Shown here one piece after another: positions 53,215 to 61,843 of a stretch of 64,000 bases of DNA. Source of the DNA: Micromonospora echinospora (GTDB taxonomy: Bacteria > Actinomycetota > Actinomycetes > Mycobacteriales > Micromonosporaceae). The DNA lies in contig NZ_JACHJC010000001.1 in the NCBI RefSeq assembly GCF_014203425.1, forward strand, positions 4,118,001 to 4,182,000, in the 5' to 3' direction. Under the pieces are notes generated by a model. It ran no database searches. It was not told where the DNA came from and saw nothing but the letters and a program-made list of their open reading frames with translations. The translations under genes and the position numbers were made by a program. Position 1 is the first letter of the stretch, and the number at the start of each line of letters is the position of its first letter.

Positions 53215-55224
53215 ATGACAACTAAAGCGCCGTGGAGCGACGGGCGGCTCTGCTACGGCGGGGACTGGAACCCGGAGCAGTGGCCGCCGCAGGTGTGGCG
53301 CGAGGACGTCGCCCTGATGCGCGCGGCCGGGATCAACCTGGTCACCGTCGGCGTGTTCGCCTGGTCCCGGCTCGAACCCGAACCCGGCCGCCACACGCTC
53401 GACTGGCTCGACCGCGTGCTGGACCTGCTGCACGCCGCCGGCATCCGGGCCGCGCTGTCCACCCCCACCGCGTCACCGCCACCGTGGTTCTCGCTGCGCC
53501 ACCCGGACGCGCTGCCGGTCACCGCCGACGGCGTACGCCTGACCCACGGCAGCCGCGACACCTACTGCGCCGCCGCGCCCGCGTACCGCGATGCCGCCCG
53601 CAGCATCGCCGGGGTGCTGGCCGCCCGGTATGCGCACCACCCGGCGCTCGCGCTGTGGCACGTGCACAACGAGTACGGCACCACCTGCCACTGCCCGCAC
53701 GCCGAGGCGGCGTTCCGCCGCTGGCTCACCGGCCGCTACGGCGACCTCGACGCGCTCAACGACGCCTGGGTCACCAGCTTCTGGAGCCAGCACTACACCG
53801 ACTGGGCGCAGGTCGGCGCGCCCCGTGCCACCCAGTACCTGGCAAACCCCGGCCAGCTGCTCGACTTCCGCCGCTTCTGGTCCGACACGCTGCTGTCCGC
53901 GTACACCGAGCAGCGGGACCTGCTGCGGGCGGCGAACCCGGCGGTGCCGGTGACCACCAACTACGTGCTCGGCGACTGGGTTCCCGTCGACCACGCCCGC
54001 TGGGCGCGCGAGGTGGATCTGATCGCGATCGACCACTACCCCTCCACGGCTGACCTGGGCGCGGAGGAACAGACCGCGTTCGCCGCCGACCTGGCCCGCG
54101 GCTGGGCCCGTCACGGCGCCGGACGGCCGGCGCCGTGGCTGCTGGCCGAGAGCGCGCCCAACCAGATCCACACCGCCGGGCGGATGCACACCAAGGAACC
54201 CGGCCGGATGACCCGGCACAGCCTCGCCCACGTGGCACGCGGCTCGGCCGGGGTGATGTTCTTCCAGTGGCGCGCCCCGGCCGGCGGCGCGGAACGCTTC
54301 CACTCCGCCGTGGTGTCGCACGCCGGCGCCGACACCCGCGTGTTCCGCGAGGCCGCCGCCCTGGGCGCCGCGCTGGGCCGGCTCGCCGGGACCGCGCCGG
54401 GCCGCGTCGAGGCAGGCGTGGCCATCGCGTACGACGCGGCGAGCGGCTGGGCGCTGCGGCACCCGGGTATGCCCCGCGCCGGACTCGACCACCCCGGCGA
54501 GGCGGCCGCCGCGCACCGGGCCCTGTGGCACGCGGGCGTCACCGCCGACGTGGTGCCGCCCGGCGCCCCGCTCGACGGCGCCCGGCTGCTCGTGCTCCCG
54601 GCCCTCTACCTGGCCTCGGACGCCACGATCGACTGGGTACGCCGGCACGTCGACGCCGGCGGGCACCTGCTGGTGACCTGGCTCAGCGGTGTCGCCGACG
54701 AGCATGCGCGGATACGCCTGGGCGGCTACCCGGGCGCGTACCGGGACCTGCTCGGCGTGCGGGTGGAGGAATTCCACCCCCTCGCCGACGACGAAGAGGT
54801 GCCGCTGACCGGCGGCGGGACCGGCCGGATCTGGTCGGAGACGGTGCATCTGGCCGGTGCGGAGACGGTCAGCGTGTACGCCGGGGGAGCGCCGGCCGGC
54901 CGGCCCGCGATCACCCGGCACCGGGTCGGCGACGCGTACGCCTGGTACGTCTCCACCCGCCCCGACGACGACACGTACCGGCGGCTGCTCACCGAGGCGG
55001 CCCGGCTCGCCGGTGTCACCCCGACGTGCCCGGACGCGCCGCCGGGCGTCGAGGCGGTACGCCGTCACGACACCGACGGCAGTCTGCTCCACCTGCTCAA
55101 CCACACCGACCGGCCGCAGCGGGTACCGGTTGCGGGGTTCGAGCTGCTCACCGGCGCAACGGTCGACGGCGTGTTGACGGTGGCACCGGGTGGCGTGGCT
55201 GTCGTACGCGAGGAGCCGTCGTGA
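53215..55224 (+). CDS. GH42 beta-galactosidase
   Basis: A 669-residue family 42 beta-galactosidase without a signal peptide. The acid/base is E153 in VHNEYG and the nucleophile E312 in LLAESAPN. It has the N-terminal GGDWNPEQWP segment and a trimerisation domain followed by the C-terminal beta-sandwich. It removes beta-galactosyl groups from imported oligosaccharides, as found on xyloglucan side chains. The ATG start is fixed by the leaderless promoter; a TTG three codons earlier would be internal to the -10 box. Confidence 0.93.
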   Translation: MTTKAPWSDGRLCYGGDWNPEQWPPQVWREDVALMRAAGINLVTVGVFAWSRLEPEPGRHTLDWLDRVLDLLHAAGIRAALSTPTASPPPWFSLRHPDALPVTADGVRLTHGSRDTYCAAAPAYRDAARSIAGVLAARYAHHPALALWHVHNEYGTTCHCPHAEAAFRRWLTGRYGDLDALNDAWVTSFWSQHYTDWAQVGAPRATQYLANPGQLLDFRRFWSDTLLSAYTEQRDLLRAANPAVPVTTNYVLGDWVPVDHARWAREVDLIAIDHYPSTADLGAEEQTAFAADLARGWARHGAGRPAPWLLAESAPNQIHTAGRMHTKEPGRMTRHSLAHVARGSAGVMFFQWRAPAGGAERFHSAVVSHAGADTRVFREAAALGAALGRLAGTAPGRVEAGVAIAYDAASGWALRHPGMPRAGLDHPGEAAAAHRALWHAGVTADVVPPGAPLDGARLLVLPALYLASDATIDWVRRHVDAGGHLLVTWLSGVADEHARIRLGGYPGAYRDLLGVRVEEFHPLADDEEVPLTGGGTGRIWSETVHLAGAETVSVYAGGAPAGRPAITRHRVGDAYAWYVSTRPDDDTYRRLLTEAARLAGVTPTCPDAPPGVEAVRRHDTDGSLLHLLNHTDRPQRVPVAGFELLTGATVDGVLTVAPGGVAVVREEPS

Positions 55225-55278
55225 CGCCGCCCTGGCGGTGTGCGTCCGTGCCGGACGGCGTGGGTGCGCGTACCCCGG

Positions 55279-55929
55279 TCAGGGGGTGGCGACGGCGGCG
55301 CGGGAGCGGTCCGCGGCGATGCGGACCGCGAGCGCTGCCAGCACCGTGCCCATCACCCACCGCTGCAGCCGCGCCCAGCCGGGCCGCCGGGTGAGGAACG
55401 CCGACACCGAACCGGCGCTCAGCACGATCATCGCGTTCACGGTGAGCGCCACGACGATCTGGGTCAGGCCGAGCAGCAGGCTCTGCAACGCCACGTGCCC
55501 GCGCGCCGGGTCGACGAACTGCGGCAGCAGCGACACGTACAGGATGGCGATCTTGGGGTTGAGCAGGTTGGTGACCAGGCCCATGGTGAACAGGCGCCGG
55601 GGCCGGTCCGGTGGCAGCGGCGTCGGGGTGAACGCCGACGTGCCGCCCGGGCGCAGCGTCCGCCAGGCCAGCCACAGCAGGTACGCCGCGCCGGCCAGCT
55701 TCACCGCCGTGTACAGCGGCGGGACCAGCACGAACACGGTGGCGATGCCGGCCACCGCGGCGGCCAGGTAGACCAGGAATCCGACCGCCACGCCGAGCAG
55801 CGACACCAGCCCGGCCCGCCGGCCCTGGGTCACCGACCGGGAGACCAGGTAGACCATGTTCGGCCCGGGCGTGAGCACCAGACCGAGCGCCACCAGGGCG
55901 ATTCCCGTCACCGCGCCGACCGTGACCAC
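55279..55929 (-). CDS. LysE/RhtB family amino-acid exporter
   Basis: A 216-residue membrane protein with five to six helices and the family motif LTPGPNMVYLVSRS near residue 19. These proteins export amino acids such as threonine, homoserine or lysine. A lysine-degradation cluster lies 30 kb away, but there is no local link. The GTG start has GGGGAGG 4 bases upstream. It converges on GH42 and diverges from the GNAT gene. Confidence 0.88.
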   Translation of the reverse strand: MVTVGAVTGIALVALGLVLTPGPNMVYLVSRSVTQGRRAGLVSLLGVAVGFLVYLAAAVAGIATVFVLVPPLYTAVKLAGAAYLLWLAWRTLRPGGTSAFTPTPLPPDRPRRLFTMGLVTNLLNPKIAILYVSLLPQFVDPARGHVALQSLLLGLTQIVVALTVNAMIVLSAGSVSAFLTRRPGWARLQRWVMGTVLAALAVRIAADRSRAAVATP

Positions 55930-56081
55930 GTCGCCTCCCCGTTGCCGACCGTGAACCGGACCCTACGCCCGTTCCCGCCCCGGGCGAGGCCCGGAACCGT
56001 GGGCCGGTCCGGTGACCCGCGACACTTCCGCGCCGGTTCCGGGGACCCCGACGAGCGGGCACAACGGTGATACTTGGCCGC

Positions 56082-56618
56082 ATGTCGCTCGTGCTGTCCG
56101 CGCCGGCCACCCCGACCGCGCCCGGCCTGCTGTTGCGCCCGTGGCGCGACGGTGACGCCGACGCGCTGATCGAGGCGTACCGGGACCCGGTGCTGCGCGC
56201 CTGGACCAGCTACCCGGTGAGCACCCCGGCGCAGGCGCGCGCGTTCCTGCGCCGCAGCCGGCAGGGCTGGGCCGCCGCCGACTGGTTCAGCTTCGCCGTG
56301 CTGGAGGGGGAGCGGCTGGTGGCCTGCGTGGTGCTCAAGGGGGTACGCCCGGGACGTCCGGCCGCCGAGGTCGGCTACTGGACGGCTGCGCCGGCACGCG
56401 GCCGTGGCGTCGCGCCGCGGGCCGTGGAGGCGGTCACCGGGTGGGCGTTCGCCCGGTTCGCCGCCGCCGGCCTGACTCATCTGGAGCTGCTGCACCAGGT
56501 CGACAACCCGGCGTCCTGCCGGGTGGCGGAGAAGAGCGGGTACGCCTTCGCCGAGGTCCTGCCGGCCCGCGCGCCGTACCCGCGCGACGGCCACCGCCAC
56601 GTCCGCCACCTTCCCTGA
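56082..56618 (+). CDS. GNAT family N-acetyltransferase (RimJ/RimL-like)
   Basis: A 178-residue GNAT protein: LLLRPWRDGDADALIEAYRDP at the start, acetyl-CoA loop in ARGRGVAPRAVEA and the C-terminal VDNPASCRVAEKSGYAF typical of the RimJ/RimL branch. The acceptor is unknown. The ATG has GATACT seven bases upstream, fitting a leaderless message; an in-frame GTG five codons earlier lies inside that -10 box. Confidence 0.88.
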   Translation: MSLVLSAPATPTAPGLLLRPWRDGDADALIEAYRDPVLRAWTSYPVSTPAQARAFLRRSRQGWAAADWFSFAVLEGERLVACVVLKGVRPGRPAAEVGYWTAAPARGRGVAPRAVEAVTGWAFARFAAAGLTHLELLHQVDNPASCRVAEKSGYAFAEVLPARAPYPRDGHRHVRHLP

Positions 56619-56632
56619 CGTTCCTCGGGTGC

Positions 56633-56657
56633 GAAACGCCCTCCCCGGGGGTGTTTC
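56633..56657. terminator. Hairpin between convergent GNAT and YkvA genes
   Basis: GAAAC-G-CCC pairs with GGG-T-GTTTC across a short loop, 15 bases after the GNAT stop. It overlaps the YkvA stop codon and can serve both strands. Confidence 0.5.
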
Positions 56658-57045
56658 AAGGACTGCCGAGCAGGCGCAGCAGTAGCCGCGGCTCGCCCGG
56701 CCACGCGTCGAACAGCACCTGCCGGGGCACCTGCCGAGCGGCGTAACGCAACGCGAGAGCCACCACCACGATGTCGTCCAGCGGGCCGATCACCGGCAGG
56801 AACTCCGGGATCAGGTCGATCGGGCTGGCCAGCCAGACACCGGCGACCACGATCGCGACCCGGGCGCGGCGGGGCACCCGCGGGTCGCGGCGCAGCCGCC
56901 GCACCGCGGTCACGCAGTCGGGCACGAACGCGGCCAGATCGCGCAGGATCCCCGGAGGCAGCCGCCGCGCCAGCAGCACCAGCACCGCCCAGCTCGCGAC
57001 CATGCAGACCGCAGCCACCCCGAGGCCGATGAGCCAGTCGCGCAC
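56656..57045 (-). CDS. YkvA/DUF1232 membrane protein
   Basis: A 129-residue protein with an N-terminal helix and the DUF1232 signature SPIDLIPEFLPVIGPLDDIVVV around residues 76-97. The family is membrane-associated and its function is unknown. The start is a GTG (MRDWLIGLG). It diverges from the DUF1992 gene. Confidence 0.88.
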   Translation of the reverse strand: MRDWLIGLGVAAVCMVASWAVLVLLARRLPPGILRDLAAFVPDCVTAVRRLRRDPRVPRRARVAIVVAGVWLASPIDLIPEFLPVIGPLDDIVVVALALRYAARQVPRQVLFDAWPGEPRLLLRLLGSP

Positions 57046-57177
57046 GCCGACACCCCTTTCCCGTACCCGGGCACGCTACGCCCAGGCCCCGCCCGCCGCG
57101 CGGGAACAGCCCAGCTGCGTCCGACGCTGACCCTTGTCGGACGGCGGCGGATACCGTGGGTACGGGAGGTGACGGCG

Positions 57178-57648
57178 GTGACGACAGCGTGGGAGGCGGC
57201 GGTCGAGGCGCAGATCCGCTCGGCCCAGGAGCGCGGCGAGTTCGACAACCTGCCGGGCGCCGGCAAGCCCATCCCGGGGCGTGACCTGCCCTACGACGAG
57301 GGGTGGTGGATCCGCAGCTTCATGGAGCGCGAACAGATCCCCTCCGATCTGCTGCTGCCCACGCCGCTGCAGTTGCGCCGCCGCATCGAGCAGCTCCCGG
57401 CCGAGCTGCGCGACCTGCCCACCGAGGAGTCCGTGCGGTCGTACGTGGCCGCGCTCAACACCGAGGTGGTGGCCTGGCTGCGAACCCCGACCGGGCCGCG
57501 CGTGGTGGTCCGCCCGGTGAACGTCGAGGAGGCGGTGAGCCGCTGGCGCGCCGATCGGGAACGCGCCGCGCCGGTCGTCACGGCGCCGGAGTCGCCCGGT
57601 TCCGCCTCGTCCCGCCCGCGCCGTCGCTGGCGCTGGTGGCGCCGCTGA
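57178..57648 (+). CDS. DUF1992 (DnaJ-homologue subfamily C member 28-like) protein
   Basis: A 156-residue protein with the DUF1992 core AQIRSAQERGEFDNLPGAGKPIPG then DEGWWIRSFMEREQIPSDLLLP. The basic, Trp-rich C-terminal tail is not conserved. Function unknown; eukaryotic relatives carry a J domain, but none is present here. The GTG with GGGAGG eight bases upstream is preferred to a GTG three codons earlier that lies inside that site. Confidence 0.88.
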   Translation: MTTAWEAAVEAQIRSAQERGEFDNLPGAGKPIPGRDLPYDEGWWIRSFMEREQIPSDLLLPTPLQLRRRIEQLPAELRDLPTEESVRSYVAALNTEVVAWLRTPTGPRVVVRPVNVEEAVSRWRADRERAAPVVTAPESPGSASSRPRRRWRWWRR

Positions 57649-57654
57649 GAGCGG

Positions 57655-58236
57655 TCAGGGGCGCGCCGCCTGCCAGGTCCACGCGGTACGTCGTGGCCGC
57701 TCGCCGAGCGGCGCCCGGCCGGTCAGCCACAGCAGCACCGGCGCCGGGTCGCCGCCTGGCGCGTCGGGGAACAACCGGCGTACCACCCCGGCACACAGTC
57801 CGGCCGGTGGCGACCAGTCCAGATCGAGTCCTCGGGTCAGGTCGTGGGTGTGCAGCAGGATCTCGGCCACGCCCATCGCGGCGAATCCGCCCGGGTCGCA
57901 GGGGCCCCAGTGCCACGCCCGGTCACCCGGCTCCGCGGCGTCGACGGTGGCGGCGAGCATCCCGGCCGCGGCCGCCGCGACAGTGAGCACCTCGGCGGGC
58001 GGGGCGTCGGCGCGTACCCGCAGGTCGAACGGGAGGTAGCGGTCGTCCGGGCGGCCGGCCACCTGACCGGCGTACGCGACCAGGTCGTGCGCGATGTGCG
58101 CGGCGGTGGTCCAGCACGACCAGTCCAGGTCTCCCGCGCGTACCGTCCAGTCCCGACCGACGGCGGACCGCAGCACAGCGGTCATCGCCGCTGCGGCGGC
58201 GCGGACGTCCGCGCCGGTCGTCGTCGCGCGGTTCAC
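57655..58236 (-). CDS. Mycothiol-dependent maleylpyruvate isomerase family protein
   Basis: A 193-residue DinB-like four-helix protein. The metal-binding histidines are in the first helix segment WTTAAHIAHDLVAYAGQ and in EILLHTHDLTRGL, as in mycothiol-dependent isomerases and the TIGR03086-type relatives. It may carry out a mycothiol-dependent reaction; the substrate is unknown. The GTG start overlaps the stop of the methyltransferase gene (GTGA), so the two are co-translated. Confidence 0.78.
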   Translation of the reverse strand: MNRATTTGADVRAAAAAMTAVLRSAVGRDWTVRAGDLDWSCWTTAAHIAHDLVAYAGQVAGRPDDRYLPFDLRVRADAPPAEVLTVAAAAAGMLAATVDAAEPGDRAWHWGPCDPGGFAAMGVAEILLHTHDLTRGLDLDWSPPAGLCAGVVRRLFPDAPGGDPAPVLLWLTGRAPLGERPRRTAWTWQAARP

Positions 58237-59009
58237 AGTCGCCGCACGCGCAGCGCGCACGTGAGCATCGGCAGCGTGAACTCCCCGTCGGCCGTCTCCG
58301 GACGGCTCGCCAGGTACGCGCGGATGCGGTCGAGCGTCTCCATGCGTTCCCGCTCCGGCATCACCAGCATGCCGGCCCTCGTGGCGAGCGTCGCCACCAG
58401 CGAGTCGGCGGTGCGGCGCTGCCCGTGCGGGAACTGCTCCTGCTCGGGCGAGCCGAACCGGACCTCGCCGATCTTCGGCAGGTGCATGGTCGCCGTGGCG
58501 GCGCGCCAGCTCGCGGGCGTGTCCCGAGGGCCGATGGCGGCGCTGCCGCTGACCACCGCGAGCCCGGCGACCCAGTCGACCCGGTCGTCCACAACGTTCC
58601 ACAGTCCGCCCAGGACGCCACCGGGCGCGAGGACGCGGGCGATCTCCGGCCCGGCCACGGCCATGTCGAACCAGTGCATGGCGTTGCCGGCGACCACAGC
58701 GTCGACGGTGGCGTCCGGCAGCGGGATCGCCTCGGCGCTGCCGGACAGCGCCCGGACCTCCGGCGCCGCGCGACGCAACTCGGCGAGCATCGCCGGGTCC
58801 GGCTCGACAGCCGTCACGTCGCCGCTCACCTCGGCCAGCGTGGTGGTGAGCTTGCCGGTGCCCGCGCCGAGGTCGAGCACACGCGCGCCCGGTGCGGGTT
58901 CGAGCGCCCACATCACCGCGGCGCGCGCGTAGTCCGGGCGGTGCTCGGCGTACGCGGTCGCCGCCGCGCCGAACGACGACGAGTGCCGACGTCGTGCGTC
59001 TTCGTCCAT
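58233..59009 (-). CDS. Class I SAM-dependent methyltransferase
   Basis: A 258-residue methyltransferase with motif I VLDLGAGTGKLT near residue 44 and the UbiE/methyltransferase_11 pattern (VTAVEPDPAM, NAMHWFD, VLAPGGVLGGLW). The substrate is unknown. The ATG has TAGGGT six bases upstream, a leaderless layout. It leads a two-gene operon with the isomerase-like gene. Confidence 0.88.
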   Translation of the reverse strand: MDEDARRRHSSSFGAAATAYAEHRPDYARAAVMWALEPAPGARVLDLGAGTGKLTTTLAEVSGDVTAVEPDPAMLAELRRAAPEVRALSGSAEAIPLPDATVDAVVAGNAMHWFDMAVAGPEIARVLAPGGVLGGLWNVVDDRVDWVAGLAVVSGSAAIGPRDTPASWRAATATMHLPKIGEVRFGSPEQEQFPHGQRRTADSLVATLATRAGMLVMPERERMETLDRIRAYLASRPETADGEFTLPMLTCALRVRRL

Positions 59010-59079
59010 CCGGCCACCCTATCGACGGCCCGCGATCGTCGTTGTCTCTCGTCGTCGGCCGGCTCACTACCATCTGCGC

Positions 59080-59937
59080 ATGGCCGCCAGCGAAGCATCT
59101 GTCGAAGCCACCTTCTTCGGAACGTCGTCCGTCCACGTGTCCGACGGCACGTCGGGAGTCCTGGTCGACGGCTTCTTCTCCAGGCCTTCCCTGCGCCGCG
59201 TCGCGTTCGGCCGGATCGCCCCCGACCTGGGACGGATCACCAGCGCCCTCTCCCGGGCACGGGTGAGGCGCCTCGACGGGCTTCTCGTCGCCCACTCCCA
59301 TTACGACCACGCCATGGACGCCCCCGAGGTCGTCAAGCACCTCGGAGGCAAGCTGTTCGGTTCCGACTCGACTCTCCACGTGGGGCGCGGCTCGGGCCTC
59401 GACGAGCAGGCGATGACGCGTATCGCGGACGGAGACGAGCACACCGTCGGATCGTTCACAGTCCGTGTGCTCGGCGGCCTCCACAGCCCGGGCAACAGGT
59501 TCCCGGGCGTGATCGAGGAGCCGCTCGTCGCGCCGACCCGGGCGAGCAGCTACCGCGACGGCGGATGCTTCTCGTTCCTCGTCTCCCATCCCACCGGTTC
59601 GATGCTCATCCACCCGAGCGCCAACTTCGTGCCGAACAAGTTCGACGGACTCGACGTCGACTGCCTCTACCTCGGCATCGGTGCCCTGGGGGCGCAGTCA
59701 CCGCGGTTCCAGGACGACTACTGGCGGCACGTGGTGGAGGCGACGCGACCCGGCCTCGTCGTGCCGATCCACTGGGACAACTTCTTCGTCGCGCTGGACC
59801 AGAAGTTGCGCCCGCTGCCTGCCCTCCTCGACAAGTTCGCCAGGACGAAGGAGTTCCTCGGCCGCAAGAGCGCGGAGAGCGGCATCCCGGTGCGGTTCCA
59901 AGACGCCTTCGAGGTCATCAGACCGTTCGTGCGCTAG
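59080..59937 (+). CDS. MBL-fold metallo-hydrolase
   Basis: A 285-residue metallo-beta-lactamase-fold protein with the zinc motif HSHYDH (72-77) and further ligands in GGLHSPGN and PIHWDNFF. No signal peptide. The closest described group is the UlaG-like/hydrolase branch, with unknown substrate. TACCAT lies six bases before the ATG. The codon use is slightly less GC-biased than its neighbours, which may indicate transfer. Confidence 0.85.
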   Translation: MAASEASVEATFFGTSSVHVSDGTSGVLVDGFFSRPSLRRVAFGRIAPDLGRITSALSRARVRRLDGLLVAHSHYDHAMDAPEVVKHLGGKLFGSDSTLHVGRGSGLDEQAMTRIADGDEHTVGSFTVRVLGGLHSPGNRFPGVIEEPLVAPTRASSYRDGGCFSFLVSHPTGSMLIHPSANFVPNKFDGLDVDCLYLGIGALGAQSPRFQDDYWRHVVEATRPGLVVPIHWDNFFVALDQKLRPLPALLDKFARTKEFLGRKSAESGIPVRFQDAFEVIRPFVR

Positions 59938-59965
59938 GTCGCCGGTTACGGCGCGAGTGCCCCGG

Positions 59966-60946
59966 TCAGGGCCGAGGCGACCAGGGCAACGTGGGGTCGT
60001 CGTCCTTCGCCAGTCGTTCCAGCGCGTCCCGCGCGAGGGCGGCCGGCATCTCCGCGAGTGCCTGGGCCAGGCGTATCCGCACGGCCGGGTCCGCGCCGCG
60101 CTCATGCAGCCGGCCGGTGAGCCCGTCCATGATCCGCTCACCGCAGCCGGCCTCGCGTGCCAGCTTGCCCAGGATCTCGCCCGCCTCGACGTCGTTCACC
60201 CCGTCGGCCACCATGGCGACGAGCGTCGGCACGGCCGTGGTCTCACCCCGCGTACCCAACGACAGGGCCGCGTGCCCGCGTACCCCCGGATCCTGGTCGT
60301 CGAGCGCGGCCGCGAGCAGCGCGCTCGCCTCGGCGCCGGGCATCGCGGCGATCGCGCGCACCGCCCGGCGCCGGACCTCGACGTCCTCCGAGTACGCCCC
60401 GGACGCCACACCCGCCAGCGCGTCGTCACCCGCCCGCGCGAGGGCCCACCGCAGGGTGTCGGCGACGTGCGGGTCGGATTCGGCGAGGACCGCCTCGGCA
60501 AGCATCCGGCCGGAAGCCGGTACGTCGCCGGCCGGCGACAGGACGGCCTGCTGCCGGCGTGCCGCGTTGGGCGAGGTGAGTCCGTGCAGAAGCGCGACGA
60601 TACGCAGGACGTCGTGCCAGCCGGCCGGTGCGGAGTCGTCGACCGCGCGGAGGCGTTTGAGCAGTTCCTGTTCCCGTCCGAGCCGGTCCTCGGACTGCCG
60701 GATCAGGTCACCGACCAGAACGGACGGTGCGAAGTCCGGGTCCGCCAGGGCACGCCGGATCTGCCCCAGCGACAGCCCCAGCGAGCGCAGGCTCTCCACG
60801 TGGAAGATGCGGCGGACGTCCTCGGCGGTGTACTCGCGGTAGCCGCCGCTGGTGCGGCCCGTCGGCCGCACCAGCCCCAGCGAGTCGTAGTGGCGCAGCA
60901 TCCGGGCACTCACCCCGGAACGGCGTGCCACCTCGCCGATCAGCAC
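59966..60946 (-). CDS. MerR family regulator with a C-terminal HEAT-repeat domain
   Basis: A 326-residue protein. Residues 1-70 are a MerR winged helix (LIGEVARRSGVSARMLRHYDSLGLVRPTGR), then a dimerisation helix to about 100. The remaining 200 residues contain HEAT-type helical repeats (for example VRRRAVRAIAAMPGAEASALLAAAL and VRGHAALSLGTRGETTAVPTLVAMV). No classical metal- or drug-binding domain is present. The GTG start overlaps the stop of the HEAT protein by seven bases. It probably controls its own operon through a MerR-type dyad. Confidence 0.88.
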   Translation of the reverse strand: MLIGEVARRSGVSARMLRHYDSLGLVRPTGRTSGGYREYTAEDVRRIFHVESLRSLGLSLGQIRRALADPDFAPSVLVGDLIRQSEDRLGREQELLKRLRAVDDSAPAGWHDVLRIVALLHGLTSPNAARRQQAVLSPAGDVPASGRMLAEAVLAESDPHVADTLRWALARAGDDALAGVASGAYSEDVEVRRRAVRAIAAMPGAEASALLAAALDDQDPGVRGHAALSLGTRGETTAVPTLVAMVADGVNDVEAGEILGKLAREAGCGERIMDGLTGRLHERGADPAVRIRLAQALAEMPAALARDALERLAKDDDPTLPWSPRP

Positions 60947-61611
60947 CCGGCCTCCGCGGCCGGTTCCGGGCCGAGCGCGACGATCCGTTTCGCCTCGTCG
61001 ACGGCGGCGTCGAAGCCGGCGTCCGGGTCGCGCCGCAGCAGGTCAGTGGCCCGGGCGTGCGCACGCACCGCCGGGTCCGCGCTGGCCATCGCCGTCCGCA
61101 GCACCGGCTCGATCGCGTCTCCCAGCGCGACGAGGGCCCGGCTGAGACTCATGGTCACGTCACGGCCGCCCCGGCCGAGCTGCGACGCAAGCTCGGCCGC
61201 CAGGGCATCGCGCTCGTCGTCGGGCACCAGGACGACGGCGGCCCGCCATGCGCTGCGGGCGACCTCGTCGTCGGCGTCGCGCAACGAGCGGGTGACAGCG
61301 GGGTACGCGCTCACGTCGCCGATCTTGGACAGCGTGTGCAACGCCTGGCTCCGAGCCTGAGCGCGTTCGGACCGAAGCTCCGCGCACAACCTGGACACAG
61401 TGATCTGCGCCGGCAGCCGGGTCAGCGCCCAGGTCAGCATGTCGCGGACGAAGAAGTTCGGTTCGATCGCGCATCGGGCCACGAGCGCGTCGACGTGAGC
61501 GGGGTCGGCGCGCGTGCCCACCGCCAGGGCCGCCTGGAGTCGTGCCGACGAGCTGGCGGCGTTCAACGCCTCAAGGACACGCGTGCCCGGGGTCGTGTTG
61601 ACGGGGACCAC
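60940..61611 (-). CDS. HEAT-repeat protein paired with the MerR-HEAT regulator
   Basis: A 223-residue protein built of five or so HEAT repeats (ARLQAALAVGTRADPAHVDALVARC, ARSQALHTLSKIGDVSAYPAVTRSL, VARSAWRAAVVLV), without other domains. It is upstream of and coupled to a MerR protein with related repeats. The two may form a complex or sense the same partner. The GTG start touches an AGGAG site, which is unusually close. A MerR-type dyad lies 19-41 bases upstream. Confidence 0.75.
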   Translation of the reverse strand: MVPVNTTPGTRVLEALNAASSSARLQAALAVGTRADPAHVDALVARCAIEPNFFVRDMLTWALTRLPAQITVSRLCAELRSERAQARSQALHTLSKIGDVSAYPAVTRSLRDADDEVARSAWRAAVVLVPDDERDALAAELASQLGRGGRDVTMSLSRALVALGDAIEPVLRTAMASADPAVRAHARATDLLRRDPDAGFDAAVDEAKRIVALGPEPAAEAGC

Positions 61612-61629
61612 CTCCTGCGCCCCAGTGAA

Positions 61630-61652
61630 GACCTTGCCACGGTGTCAGGGTC
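61630..61652 (-). promoter_or_regulatory. MerR-type operator of the HEAT-MerR operon
   Basis: On the minus strand a 23-base dyad, GACCCTGACACCGTGGC then AAGGTC, has 9 of 11 arm positions paired and the ACC-N-GGT form of MerR operators. It starts inside a TTGACC -35 box (61654-61649) and spans the spacer region, as MerR sites do. The -10 box is weak (TTCACT at a 19-base spacing), the layout that requires MerR distortion. Confidence 0.65.
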
Positions 61653-61688
61653 AAGCGGCGACGTCCACTCGGATTACTGGATTACCGA

Positions 61689-61704
61689 TAACGGCATTCC
61701 GTTA
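61689..61704. promoter_or_regulatory. Palindrome TAACGG-CATT-CCGTTA upstream of the NmrA-like gene
   Basis: A perfect 6-bp inverted repeat with a 4-base centre lies in the most A/T-rich part of the window, next to the direct repeat GGATTAC. It probably is a repressor site for the NmrA-like gene; the protein is unknown. Confidence 0.4.
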
Positions 61705-61843
61705 ATCTGTACCGGCAAATCAGTCCAAATCGGTGCTACACCATAATGACAGTTATGTGCGCGCGAGGGCGGAGCCGCGAAGGACCCTGCCTCTGTCCTC
61801 AACCGACTACCGTGAGGCGGGTACGTCCGAGAGGGGGATGGCG

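Noticed and set aside
55225..55278. Two small hairpins between GH42 and LysE as a terminator
   Set aside because: The stems are only 5 bp each and have no T-tract, so termination is not supported.
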